From contig OY735212.1 of the NCBI GenBank assembly GCA_963457665.1, forward strand, positions 2,239,397 to 2,303,396: a stretch of DNA of 64,000 bases, in the 5' to 3' direction. The stretch comes from Thysanoteuthis rhombus. Lineage: Eukaryota > Mollusca > Cephalopoda > Oegopsida > Thysanoteuthidae. Positions 21,610 through 33,605 of this stretch are shown here, one piece after another. The notes beneath the pieces were generated by a model. The model was given only the letters and a program-made list of their open reading frames with translations, was not told the DNA's origin and ran no database searches. The translations under genes and the position numbers were made by a program. Numbering within the stretch: the stretch's first letter is position 1; the number at the start of each line of letters is the position of its first letter.

Positions 21610-22858
21610 GGCAAAAATTATGGAATCAGCACATTTGAAAGAGATGTTCACTCAACTCTTTTTTTCTTTTTTTACTTTGCAGCAAATCACAGATGACGCT
21701 AAATATTGTTGTTTAATAACTTGATAATCTAGCTCCATTTTATATAGCTAAAACAGATTAGATTGAAATTACTGTCATACTTTCCCCAAGATTAGTTAGA
21801 GGAAAAAATTATGGAATCAACTGGTAATTTGTATTTCTAAAACGAATACCAGCACAAAGCTGAATATGAAAAAAAGTCTAATGTGAAAGGAGAATACTTA
21901 CAAACCATAACGAACCATTTGACTTTTTTAGACTGGGCTCAATTGAAAAGAAAGATGGATTCGACAAGAAAGCTCTCAATTGACATAACTGAAGTATTAA
22001 AGGACACATTCGAGAAAGAAGTCAAACATGAAGTGCAGCAAAAGATGTTGGTTGCTCCCAGTCTGTTGTGTTGAAGACTTAGTGCAAATATAAACGAAAC
22101 AGGGAGATTATAAAGGAAAACATACACGTAGATCCCAGAAAACGCCGAAGCATCGGAATAGCTCAAGGAAACATGCCATGAGAATAGGAAAAACAATATA
22201 AACCAAAACAACAGAAATTGGAAGACTGAAAAAGAATTTAGATTCAGAAAAGGCAAAACAAAAACCAATCTGCTAATGAGACACAATGATGGCGGTTAGT
22301 TGACTGAAAAGAAATCTTAATCAATGATGAATCATGAATTTGCATTGACTAAAGCGATGAAGCCGAAACCATTGTCCAGTGAAGCACATAAGAATGAAAA
22401 TCTTTTATTAACCATTCATTCAATCAATCAGGTAAAAGAATAAAGGAGATAGCAACCAATGTCTCATGCACTGGACACATTGAAATTTTGGGTACTTTTC
22501 TCAATCACCTGACAGAAAATGGGTTCGGTGATGAAGTAATCGTTCAGGATGATTGTGCATCTTGTCGAAGAGCAAAGAATATTGAATCTATTTTCAGGAG
22601 AAGTATATCAAATCAATGATATGACCGGCAAAAAATTTGGATCTCCACCCAATTGAAAATTCAGGGTTGCAATTTTAAAACAATGTCTATGCTCCATCCT
22701 GCAAAACTGATGTCAATCGCTAATCGAGAAAGTTTGAACCAGTTTGATGGAGAATAATGTTATTCATCAATTAAGTCCCAGCTTCAATTCCAGCTATCAT
22801 GATAAGTCACAATAGTCACAATGGAGATTATTTGGTGCTGATTCCATAATTTTTCCTC
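21610..22858 (+). mobile_element. Tc1-like DNA transposon, near full length, inactivated
   Basis: The element is bounded by inverted repeats: GCAAAAATTATGGAATCAGC at 21611 and GCTGATTCCATAATTTTT with TCCTC at 22838-22858. A further copy of the left motif (GAGGAAAAAATTATGGAATC) lies at 21799, suggesting the inverted-repeat/direct-repeat type of Tc1 end. Total length of about 1.25 kb is normal for the family. The interior carries a decayed transposase in several frames: a helix-turn-helix-like DVGCSQSVVLKT block near 22040, CTGHIEILGTFLNHL with GDEVIVQDDCASCRRAKNI near 22470-22590 (second catalytic Asp), and DLHPIENSG near 22640 (Asp-Glu block). Stops and frameshifts make it inactive. Its right end runs directly into the minisatellite. 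Confidence 0.85.
21883..22790 (+). pseudogene. Tc1-like transposase pseudogene
   Basis: Only about 64 codons remain open from the ATG at 21883 (ending at 22074), covering the region of the DNA-binding domain. Beyond this the protein can be followed only by switching frame: basic linker blocks near 22100-22280, an 'FALTKAMKPKPLSSEAHKNE' block near 22345, then the catalytic blocks listed for the element. The first catalytic Asp region (near 22325, INDES) is recognisable. A third acidic residue is visible in PIENSG. No functional product is expected. Confidence 0.75.
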
Positions 22859-25800
22859 AACTTTGAATGGTTCCTTGATTTTTTCACCGACATGGAATGA
22901 TTCCAAATTTTTCCTCGATATCAAATGGCTCTTTAATTTTTCATCAACATTGAATGATTCAATATTTTTTCCTCAATATAGAATGGGTCTTCTATTTTTT
23001 TTACCAACATTGAATGGCTCCATAGTTTTTTCTCACATTGAATGATTTAATAGTTTTTCCCTCAACATTGAATAATTCCTCAATTTTTTCAACATTGAAT
23101 GGATCGCTGATGTTTACATCAACATTGAATGGCTTCATAGTTTTTTCTCAACATTGTATGATTCCATAGTTTTTCTTCAACAATGGGTTGCTCCATGGTT
23201 TTTTCCTCAACATTGAATAATTCCAGTTTTTTCATCATAATTCAATGGCTCCATAATTTTTGGCTCAACATTGAATGACTCCATATTTTTTACTCGTCAT
23301 TAAATGAATCCTTGATTTTTTTCATCAACAATGAATAGCTCTTTTTTTCCTTAATATCGAATTACTCTTTTATTTTTCATCATCATTGAATGATCCCATT
23401 GTCTTTTCTCTGAATTTTTTCATCCAAACTATGCGACTCCTCAATCTGTCTATCAATGTTGGATGATTCCATATTTTCCCCTCAACAGTGATTCGCTAAT
23501 ATTTCCATCACCTGAATAATTCAATATTGAACGACTCCAATATATTTCAACAGCCATTGAATGGCTCTTCAATATCTCCCCAATACTGAATGGCTCCTTA
23601 ATTTTTTCATCAATATTGAATGCTTCCATATTTTCCACTCAACATTGAATTGTTTCTTGATTTTTTCATCCACATTGAATGATTCTGTATTTTCCTCAAC
23701 ATCAAATGTTTCCATAATTTTTTTATCATCATTGAATTCCTCAATATTTTTTTTACTCAACATTGAATGGCTACACATTTTTCCCTAACACTTAAAAGGT
23801 CCCTTGATTTTTCATGATCATTGAATGATTCCTTGTTTTTTTTTCAGCATTTAATGGTTCAATATTTTCCCTTGATATTAATATGGCTCTTTTAATTTTT
23901 CAGTGAATCCACGATTTTACACTCATGATTGAATCACTCACTGATTTTCCATCAACATGGAATGATTCCATAGTTTTTCTCTCATCATTACATGACTTTA
24001 AAATTTCTTCCCTCAACATTGAATGGCTCAAGAATTGATTCAAAGGCATCGAATGGCTCAGTAAATTTCTCACTGATATTGAATGGTTCAGTTTTTTTTA
24101 TTAACATTGAATGATTCGATTTTTCCCTCAACATTGAATGGCTCCAGAATTGATTAATCGACATTGAATGGCTCCAGAATTGATTCATCGACATTGAATG
24201 GCTCAGTGATATTTTCACTGATATCGAATGTTTCAGTTTTTTTTATTAACATTGAATGATTCAGTTTTTCCCTCAACGTTGAATGGCCCAAAAATTTATT
24301 CATCGACATTGAATGGCTCAGTTAGTTTCTCACTGATATTGAATGGTTCTTTTTTTTTATTCACATTGACTAATTCGATTTTTCCTTCAACATTGAATGG
24401 CTCCAGAATTGATTCATCGACATTGAAATGATCAGTTTCTCACTAATATTGAATGGTTAAGTTTTTTTTTATTAATATTGAATGATTCGATTTTCCTCAA
24501 CATTGAATGGCTCCAAAATTGATTCATCGACATTGGATGGCTTAGTGAGTTTCTCACTGATATTGAATGGTTCAGTTTTTTTTTACTAACATTGAATGAT
24601 TCAATTTTTCCCTCAACATTGAATAGCTTCAAAATCGTATCATCGACATTGAATGTCTCCAGAATTGATTCATCGACATTCAATGGCTCCAGAATTAATT
24701 CTTCGACGATGAATGGATCAGTTTCTCACTAATATTGAATGGTTCAGTTTTTTTATGAACATTGAATGATTTGATTTCCGTGAACATTGAATGCTCCAGA
24801 ATCGAGTTATCAACATTGAATGGCTTGGTGAGTTTCTCACTGATATTGAATGGTTCATTTTTTTTTATCGACATTGAATGATTCAATTTTTCCCACAAAA
24901 TTGAATGGCTCAAGAATTGAATCATCAATATCAAATGGCTCCAGAATCAATTCATCGATATTGGATGGCTCAGTGAGCTTTTCACTGATATCAAATGGTT
25001 CAGTTTTTCTCTTACCATTGAATGATTTAATTTTTCCCTCAACATTGAATCGCTCCAAAATTGACTCATTGATATTGAATGGCTACAGAATTGATTCATC
25101 AAAATTGAATGGCTCAGTGAGTTTTTCACTGATATTGAATGGTCCAGTTTTTCTTATTAACATATATGATTCAATTTTTCCCTCAACATTAAATGGCTGC
25201 AGAATTGATAGATCAAGATCGAATGGCTCAGTGAGATTCTCACTGATATTGAAAATTCCAGTTTTAACATTGAAGATTCGATTTTTCCCTCAGCATTGAA
25301 TGGCTCCAGAATTGAATCATCAATATCAAATGGCTCCAGAATCAATTAATCGACATGTAATTGCTTAGTGAGTTTTTCACTGATATTGAATGGTTCAGTT
25401 TTTTTATTAACATTGAATGATTCGATTTTTCCCTCAAGATTAAGTTGCTCCAGAAAATATTCATCGACACTGAAGGGCTCAGTTAGTTTCTCACTGATAT
25501 TGAATGATTTATTTCTTTTATGCACATTGACTGATTCGATTTTTCCCTCAACATTGAATGGCTCCAGAATTTATTTGTCGACATTGGATGGCTACAGAAT
25601 TGATTCATCGACATCGAATGGATCAGTTTCTCACTAATATTGAATGGTTCAGTTTTTTTTATGAACATTGAATGATTCAATTTTCCGTAAACATTGAATG
25701 GCTCCAGAATTGTATCATTGACATTGAATGGCTCAGTGAGTTTTTCACTGATATTGAATGGTCCAGTTATTCTTATTAACATTGTATAATTCGATTATTC

Positions 25801-28800
25801 CGTCAACATTGAACGGCTCCAGATTAGAATCACTGACATTTAATGGTTCCAGAATTGATTTATCAACATTGAATGGCTTAGTGAGTTTCTAACTAATATT
25901 GAATGGTTCAGTTTTCACTGATCTTGTATGGTTCATTTTTTTATTAACATTGAAAGATTCGATTTTTCCCTCAAAATTGAATGGTTCCAGAATTGAATCA
26001 TCGACATTGAATGGGTCCAGAATTGATTTTTCGACATTGAATGGCTCAGTGGGTTATTCACTGATATTGAATGGTCCAGTTTTATATTAACATTGAATGA
26101 TTCGACTTTTCCCTCAACATTAAATGGCTCCAGAATTAAATCTTTGCCATAGAATGGCTCTAGAATTCATTCATCAATATTGAATGGCTCCAGAATTGAT
26201 TCTTCGACATTGAATAGCTCAGTTAGTATCTCACTGATATTGAATGGCTCAGTTTTTTATTGAATGATTTGACTCAGTGAGTTTAATTTGATATTGAATG
26301 GTTCAGTTTCTATATCAACATTGAATAATATGAATTGTTCCAGAATTGATTCATCGACATTAAATGGCTCCAGAATTTGTTTATCGACATTGAATGGCTC
26401 AATGAGTCTCCTATGATATTGGATGGTTTATTTTTCTTATCAACATTGAATGATTCAATTTTTTCCTCAACATTGAATGGCTCAATAATTGAATCATCGA
26501 CATTGAATGGCTCCAGAATTGATTCATGGACATTGAATTGCTCAATGAGTTTTTCACTGATATTGAATGGTTCAGTTTTTTTCATTAACATTGAATGATT
26601 TGATTTTTCCCTTCACATTTAATGGCTCCAGTATTGAATCATTGACATTGAATGGCTCCAGAATTGAATTATCGACATTGAATGGCTCAGTGAGTTTTTC
26701 ACTGATATTGAATGGTTCAGTTTTTTTCATTAACATTGAATGATTTGATTTTTCCCTTCACATTTAATGGCTCCAGTATTGAATCATTGACATTGAATGG
26801 CTTAGTGAGTTTCTCACTGACATTGAAATGTTCAGTTTTTTTATCACCATTGAATAATTCGATTTACCCTGCACATTGAATGCTCAAGAATTGAATCATT
26901 GACATTGAATGGCTCCAGTATTAATTCGTTGACATGGAATGGCTCAATGAGTTTTTCACTGATATTGAATGGATCAGTTTTTTTATTAACATTGAATGAT
27001 CCGATTTTCCACTCAACATTAAATGGCTCCAGAATTAAATCATCGACATTGAATGGCTCAGTGAGTTTAACACTGATACTGAATTGTTCTTTTTTTAATC
27101 AATATTGAATGATTCGATTTTTCCCTGAACATTGAAAGGCTCCAGAATTGAATCATCGACATTGAATGGCTCAGTGAATTTCTAAATGATAGTGAATGGT
27201 TCAGTTTTTCTTTTATCAACATTGAACAATTCGATTTTCCGTCAGCATTGATTGGCTCCAGAATTGAGTCATCGACATAGAATGGCTCAGTGAGTTTTTC
27301 ACTGATTTTGAATGGTTCAGTTTTTTTTATTAATATTGAATGATTCAATTTTTCCCATTAATATTGAATGGCTACAGAATTGAATCATCGACATGAAATG
27401 TCTCCAGAATTGATTCATCGACATTGAATTATTCAATTATTTTTTCAACTGATATTGAATGATTCAGTTTTTTAATAACATTGAATAATCTGATTTTTTC
27501 TCAACAGTGAATGGCTCCAGAATTGATTCATCGACATTGAATGGCTCGGTGAGTTTCTCACTGATATTGAATGGTTCAATTTTTTTATCAACATTGAATG
27601 ATTCAATTTTTCCCTCAACATTGAATGGCTCCAGAATTGATTCATTGACATCGAAAAGCTCATCGAGTTCCTCACTGATATTGAGTGGTTCAGTTTTTTT
27701 ATTAACAATGAAATTTGATTTTTTGCTCAACATTTAATGGCTCCAGAATTGATTTATTGACATTGAATAGATCAGTGAGTTTCTCACTGCCATTGGATGG
27801 TTCAGTTATTTTATCAACATTGAATAATTTGATTTACCCCCAACATTCAATGCTCTAGAATTGATTCATCGACATTGAATGGCTCCAGAATTGATTCATC
27901 GACATTGAATGGCTGAGTGAGTTTCTCACTGATATCGATTGGTTCATTTTTTTTATTATCATTGAATGATTCAATTTTTCCCTGAACATTGAATGGCTCC
28001 AGAATTAAATCATCGACATTGAATGGTTCAGTGGGTTTCTCACGGATATTTAATGTTTCAGTTTTTTTTATTTACATTGGATGATTCGATTTTTCCCTCA
28101 ACATTGAATGGCTCCAGATATGTATCATCGACATTGAATGGCTCAGTGAGTTTCTCACTGATATTGAATGGTTCAGTTTTTTTTATCAACATTGAATAAT
28201 TCGATATTCCCTCAGCATTGAATGTCTCCAGAATTGATTCATCGACATTGAAAAGCCCAGTGAGTTTCTCACTGATATTGAATGATTCAGTTTTTTTTTA
28301 ACATTGAATAATTTGATTTTTCTCAGCACTGAATGGCTCCAGAATTGATTCATCGACATTGAATGGCTCAGTGAGTTTCTCACTGATATTGAATGGTTCA
28401 GTTTTTTTGTTAACATTGAATGATTCAATTTTTCCCTCAACAGTGAATGGCTCCAGAATTGATTCATCGACATTGAATGGCTCAGTGAGTTTCTCACTGA
28501 TATTGAATGGTTCAGTTTTTTTGTTAACATTGAATGATTCGATTTTTCTCTCAATATTGAATGGCATCCTAATTCTCCTTTCAACATTAAATGGCCTTTT
28601 AATTTTTTCATCAACGTTGAATGGTTCCAAAATCCCCGTCAACAGTTCATGGTTCCTCAATATTTTCATCAATTTTGAATGATTTGATTGTTCTTCAACA
28701 ACACTGGGAAATTTTGTAGTTTTTTCATCTACATTGAATGTCTTCTCAATTTCCTCATCAACATTGGATGATATTACCCTGAGCATTGAATGACATATCG

Positions 28801-30340
28801 ACATTGAATGGCTCCATACTTCTTTCCCGATTATAGAATGGTACCTTATTACCATATTATGATTTCATATTACATCCTCAACATTGAATGACTCCATAGT
28901 TTTCTCTCGACATTGAATGGCTCCATTGCATTGTTTCCCTTTCAACATTAAATGACCCTTCAATTTCAAATGATTCCATAGTTTTTCTTAAAAACATTAA
29001 ATTGTTCCATATATTCCCTCAACATTTAATAATTCCTTAATTTTTCATCAATATTAAATGATTGAATTCTATTTTTATCAACAGTGGAAAATTCTATACT
29101 TTTTCTCTAATCTCAACTTTGAATGGCTTCGTCATTCTTATCACAGCATTGAATGACTCCCTAATTTTTCCCTCAAAATCGAATGATTCCATATTAGTCC
29201 GTCATCATTGCATGATCCAATAATATTTTTTGAACGTTTCATTAATTCTATCACAAACAATGCATGGTTCATATTTTTCCCTCAAGAGTGAATGGCTCTA
29301 TGATCTTCTCAACGATTTTGGATGATTCCATTGTTTTTACGTAAAATTGAAAGATTCTATAGTTTTTTCCTCAATATTGAATGGCTTCATAATTCTTTCA
29401 TCAACAGTGAATGATTCCATATTTTTCGATCAACCATGGATGGCTCCTTATTTTTCTCTTCAACATTAAATGATTCCAGATAACTTCCTCGAAATTGAAT
29501 GGCTCTATGTTTTCCCTGAACATTGAATGGCTTTTCAGTTTTTTCATCAACTTTGAATGATTCCATATTTTCCCTCGACACTGAATGTCTCAAAAATTGT
29601 TTCTTAACATTGAACGGCTCCATAGTTTTCCTCTCAACATTGAATGATTCTTCAAATTTTTTTATCAACATTGAATGATTCAATAGTTTTTCCTTCAACA
29701 CTGAATGGCTCCCAGATTTTCCCATCAACATTAAATGGCTCCTTAGTTTTTTCTCAATATCGAATGCTTCCATATTTCCCCCTCGTCATTTAATGGCTCC
29801 TTAAGTTTTTCATATTCATAGTTTTTCAATTAACACAGAATGATTCCATATATTTCCCCAAACCTCAAATTTTTTCATCAACATTGAATGGCTCCATTGT
29901 ATTTTTTCAACATTGATTGTTTCCATAGTTTTCTCTTCAACATTACGTGGCTCTTTAATTTTTTCATCAACATAGTGTTGTTCCATAATTTCTTTCTCAA
30001 CATTAAATGGCCACATGATTTTCTCCTCAACATTCATTTGATGCATTATTTTTTCTCACCATGGCTCTAAAGTGTTTCCCTCAACATCAAAAGGCTCCTT
30101 AATTTTTTCAAAAATATTAAATATTTTCATTTCCTCCTAAACATTTATGTTTCCCTAATTTTTCCATCAACATTGAATCATCCCACGTTTTCTTCTTCAA
30201 TATTACATGATTCAATATTTTTTATTTTTCATCAACATTGGAGAGCTTCATAATTTTTCCCTAAGCATTTAATGATTTCATTTTTTCTTCCTCAACAGTG
30301 AATGGCTCTTTAGTTTTTTCATCAAAGATGAATTGTTTCA
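22859..30340. repeat. 7.5-kb minisatellite with higher-order core
   Basis: Essentially every 27-32 bases contain the word ATTGAATG, giving roughly 250 monomers over 7.5 kb. Flanks (22.86-24.0 and 28.56-30.34 kb) are monomeric and diverged; a typical unit is AACATTGAATGGCTCC plus TTAATTTTTTCATC (30 bp). The core (24.0-28.56 kb) is a four-unit higher-order repeat: A, TGAATGGCTCCAGAATTG (30 bp); B, GGCTCAGTGAGTTTCTCACT (30 bp); C, TGAATGGTTCAGTTTTTTT (27 bp); D, TGAATGATTCRATTTTTCCC (27 bp). Two adjacent 114-bp copies at 28335-28562 are almost identical. Units are mostly multiples of three, leaving stop-poor frames on both strands (longest 185 codons, minus, 28298-28855; consensus NVDEKIKEPF in flanks). 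No gene is supported. Confidence 0.95.
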
Positions 30341-30570
30341 TAACTCTTCTTGATCTCGATGAATATGCTAATAGTTTAAATTACTTAATAAAATATGTTT
30401 GAGATCTATTCCAGGGAATCAGAATGTAAAGGAATGAGACCAAATTTGTTTTGTTTCACTTGCTGTGCATTAAAACAGCTGGTTGGACATTCTTTAATTG
30501 CGTTGATTCAATCATTTTGTTATGAAACACTTCATTGAAATCAACTATTTTAATTCACTTAGATGCGTTG
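30341..30570. other. Unassigned sequence after the array
   Basis: The ATTGAATG periodicity stops at about 30340. Nothing recognisable follows until repeat Z. Confidence 0.5.
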
Positions 30571-30838
30571 ATAGAATCGTGTAATGCAATATTCGTTCGT
30601 AAGTTGTTATCTGGTTGCTTTTTATACCTATTATTCTCTTCAAACTTTGCTTCCGTTGCCAGAACAGGATATTGTTTCTCTTCATGTGATTAAGAAATTT
30701 CAAATTTGCCCGTCGTCCAAAGGTAGTTTTCAAATCATCACTATCCTTGTCGCAAAAACAAAGTTCGAAGCGGATAATTGGCACTTTCTATACCTTTTAA
30801 ACATAATTGTTCAGAAAATAACACTTACTATGATTTCA
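30570..30838 (+). repeat. Dispersed repeat family Z, copy 2
   Basis: Contains GTTATCTGGTTGCTTTTTAT, ATTCTCTTCAAACTTTG, CATGTGATTAAGAAAT, GCCCGTCGTCCAA, AGTTTTCAAAT, TTGTCGCAAAAACAAAG and ACTTTCTATACC, matching the copy at 15.35-15.61 kb in order and orientation. Confidence 0.6.
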
Positions 30839-31404
30839 TGTAGAAAGCAATTTGCAAAAGTAATTTGTTCTAAACTGATTTCTGAAAACGCACAGTGGTG
30901 TCCAATTTTTACTGATGTATCCCACGGTTACTCGTCAACTGGCTGTCAATATAACAGCGTGACTCAGGATCCTCATGAGATCTTCAGCAGTCACTGACCC
31001 TAAGGTATGATTATAACATATTGATTTTTGAAAGATTTCAGTGCGATAATAAATGAATAATAATCGGATTCCCATTTATCTAATCCAGAAATCTATTTCA
31101 GTTTATCTGTATGCTATCTGTAAGTAGCCGGAATAGTTTGTTGAAGTAAGGAGTATTAAATTAAGATACCTCTAAAAAAAAATTTCGATTGGCCGAAAGA
31201 TTACATTCAGGTCTCCAATCGGAATTAGGAGAATAATCGCCAAAAAAGCTGAAGATGTGACTTCATAAACGATCAGTGACGAAGTCCTGGTTACTATTGC
31301 ATGTGACTGCTTCAAATTTGGTTGAGATCAGGATTTTATTCTGACAAGTTTTTTTTCTCTTTATAATCATCCCGTTGGCAGGAGACTAGTCAAGCAAAGG
31401 GATA
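30839..31404. other. Unassigned sequence
   Basis: No gene recognised. Confidence 0.4.
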
Positions 31405-31541
31405 TTTTAACTCAGGAGTTTCATCAATTAGTTGCTGAGTGCATGAAAAACTTTCCATAACCTTCGCTCATACCGGACGTCGAACCTGTCACCTTCTGTG
31501 TGTGAGACAGACGTGCTAACCATTATACTATTCTTTACAAC
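31405..31541 (-). repeat. tRNA-Val-derived SINE, copy B
   Basis: On the minus strand: AGTATAATGGTTAGCACG (A-box region), TCTGTCTCACACACAGAAGG (anticodon arm resembling tRNA-Val with CAC), GACAGGTTCGACGTCC (B-box), then ATGAGCGAAGG, a GGAAAGTTTTTCATGC body and CACTCAGCAACTAATTGATG tail. This is the best preserved head of the family in the window. Confidence 0.78.
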
Positions 31542-32239
31542 TTTTGATTATCCTTTATCATTGTTGACGGCAACTATTGTCTTGCTCATTCTAAGACAAA
31601 TTGGCCGGAACCGGATATGGCATTTACCATGAATAGCATCAACCTGGAATTAACCCTCTTGCAAGATCATTTTCCCTCCGATAACGTTTCATTTTGGAGC
31701 ATATCTTTAGACTGAGAGTATGTAATATACATTTTTGCTATAAATACAAGAACCTTTCATTTTTAAGGCTAAAATATTGTAGCATAAATATCTGTATGTA
31801 TACGTTTCGCCGAATCGGTGAAATTGTCTCATTGGCATAATTTTAACTAATTTTACCAGAAATAAATGAATCTGTAGTTTTAATTTGATCAAAATTTAAT
31901 TGAACAAGGATACAAAGCAGTTATTTTTTTACACTCAAAAGTTCGTGAAATCAATGTGAACTCACACTAAGAAAAAGATATATCACCAATTAGGCAATTT
32001 CATCGAGTGGGTGTATCATATACAGAAAACATTCATTTAGATCGATAAAATTCTCGCTGAAAAGTGGACCATGATTTTTTTTTATGCTTCGTAAATCTCA
32101 CGAAAACTCAGCATTTATATTAGTTCTGAAGTTGTAAAAATTGTAACCCGGATTACTGCTATTAATCACACGAAATTAGTTAAATCAGTGAAAAGAATTC
32201 ACGGATATACACGAATCTCCCCTCGATCTGAAAGTAGAG
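31542..32239. other. Unassigned sequence
   Basis: AT-rich, no gene recognised. Confidence 0.4.
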
Positions 32240-32243
32240 CATC

Positions 32244-32274
<31 letters not shown>

Positions 32275-32401
32275 CTCAGTCTGTTCATATATATCTCAGT
32301 CTGTTCATATCTATCTATCTATCTCAGTCTGTTCATATCTATCTATCTATCTATCTGTCTATCTATCTATCTATCTATCTATTTATCTATCAGTCTGTTC
32401 A

Positions 32402-32457
<56 letters not shown>

Positions 32458-32458
32458 C
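32240..32458. repeat. (CTAT)n microsatellite with interspersed CAGTCTGTTCATAT units
   Basis: A 220-bp CTAT array interrupted four times (about 32277, 32297, 32326 and 32391) by CAGTCTGTTCATAT, so a secondary unit has been copied within the array. It abuts a family X copy, whose own interior carries related tetranucleotide sequence. Confidence 0.9.
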
Positions 32459-32785
32459 ATACGCTGCGCGTATGGGCCGCACCAATGGAGCTAGAAGGTT
32501 GAAATTTTAAATATTTACTGCTATATCTAGAAAAATACCTTTTCAATCCCTGAATCAAGTCTTTCATGGGGGGTTCAGTTCACAATGGAAGTTTATGCTA
32601 AATCAAGTCTTTAGTTTGTGTCTGGCAGCGTTCATGCTTTAAAAAAAATTAATACTTTTGTAGGATCATCGCCTAACAAAAGGCGAAAGAAGTAATTTAT
32701 TCTTGGATCACCTTAAACTACATGCTGCCAAAAGACGTTTGTGATATGACAGTTCTTACTGAGTGACCAACTAAACCTGTTCATA
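32459..32785 (-). repeat. Dispersed repeat family X, copy (inverted)
   Basis: GGGCCGCACCAATGGAGCTAG, TTCAGTTCACAATGGAAG, TTTATGCTAAATCAAGTC, a GGATCATCGCCTAACAAAAG block, AAGTAATTTATTCTTGGATC and GAGTGACCAACTAAACCTG are the reverse complement order of the copies at 45.3 and 50.4 kb. Confidence 0.75.
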
Positions 32786-32864
32786 TCTTAAATTCTTTTT
32801 ACCACTCTCAATCTTTCCATTTCAACTGAAGATAATCTGCCACTTCATTGAACAACTGCGACCA

Positions 32865-33352
32865 TCAAAGACGGCAGAGGGTTCAACTCTTTCTAAAAGT
32901 TTTTTTGGTATTTTGGAAAAAAAAATTGTTTAGCCTTTGGAGTTGGGTGGGATTATTTTGGCGGGTTATTATTGAAGTCAAGGTTCTCCAGAATATAGAT
33001 ACTTCGGGATGTTTTAAAAAATTCTATTTTTGATGTTTCCCAGTGTAAAACGCCAGTGATGTCATAAATAGAATTCATTATGACTGTATTTTTCTCCGAT
33101 GGAATTTTTTTTACATTTCTTCCATTTTGGACCGCTTTGAGGGCCTTATTCGTAGATTTATTTGAGTATTCAAACGACCCTGGCCATACCGTTTCGTCAA
33201 CTTAAAAATTTGCATCAGTACTCCATTTGAACCCTTTGAAAAACTTTAAAAAAAATTCTTTTCAGGGCCTTATCCTGACAGGTTTATTGATTTGCTTGTG
33301 TTTTCCAGCGATCTAGGCTATACCGTTTTGTCTGCAGACTTGAAAAATCGCA
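32865..33352 (+). repeat. Dispersed repeat family W, with internal duplication
   Basis: Contains AAAACGCCAGTGATGTCATAA and then two diverged copies of a unit starting AGGGCCTTA (33140 and 33265) and ending in CCATACCGTTTCGTC...ACTTAAAAATTTGCATC versus CTATACCGTTTTGTC...ACTTGAAAAATCGCACC. The same ingredients occur at 53.9-54.2 kb in a 107-codon open frame (there in the order CCGTTTTATC...ACTTAAAAATTGG, then GAAAACGCCAGGGATGGCAT). I cannot name the family. Confidence 0.5.
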
Positions 33353-33534
33353 CCTGTTTTTTTTTTTTTTAAATCTCCCATAGGTGAGGTTTTGTTGGGA
33401 GGTTGAAACGTCTTTTTCTTCTTGTCACACTCGAGTGCAAATTCTGAAGTTGACTTTGTTTTCATACCTTAACAGGAGCAACGAAACCAATGCCCGCCGA
33501 AATTTGTGGGATGTAAACCAATATTTAAAGTCCA

Positions 33535-33605
33535 CATTCCTACATAGCGATTTAAACTTACCAACTGATTGCAAGGAAGCCATCTTACTGATTGAGCTAA
33601 TTTGA
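33535..33605 (-). repeat. tRNA-like SINE head
   Basis: On the minus strand TTAGCTCAATCAGTAAGATGG is a good A-box/D-arm, followed by CTTCCTTGCAATCAG (anticodon-arm-like) and GTTTAAATCGC (weak B-box). It is too degraded for a functional tRNA. Confidence 0.4.

Noticed and set aside
28298..28855. 185-codon minus-strand open frame as a gene
   Set aside because: It lies wholly in the minisatellite, whose unit length is a multiple of three; neighbouring units shift frame often and the opposite strand is equally open.
22859..30340. CRISPR-like array
   Set aside because: Units are contiguous diverged repeats without distinct spacers, in animal-type DNA.
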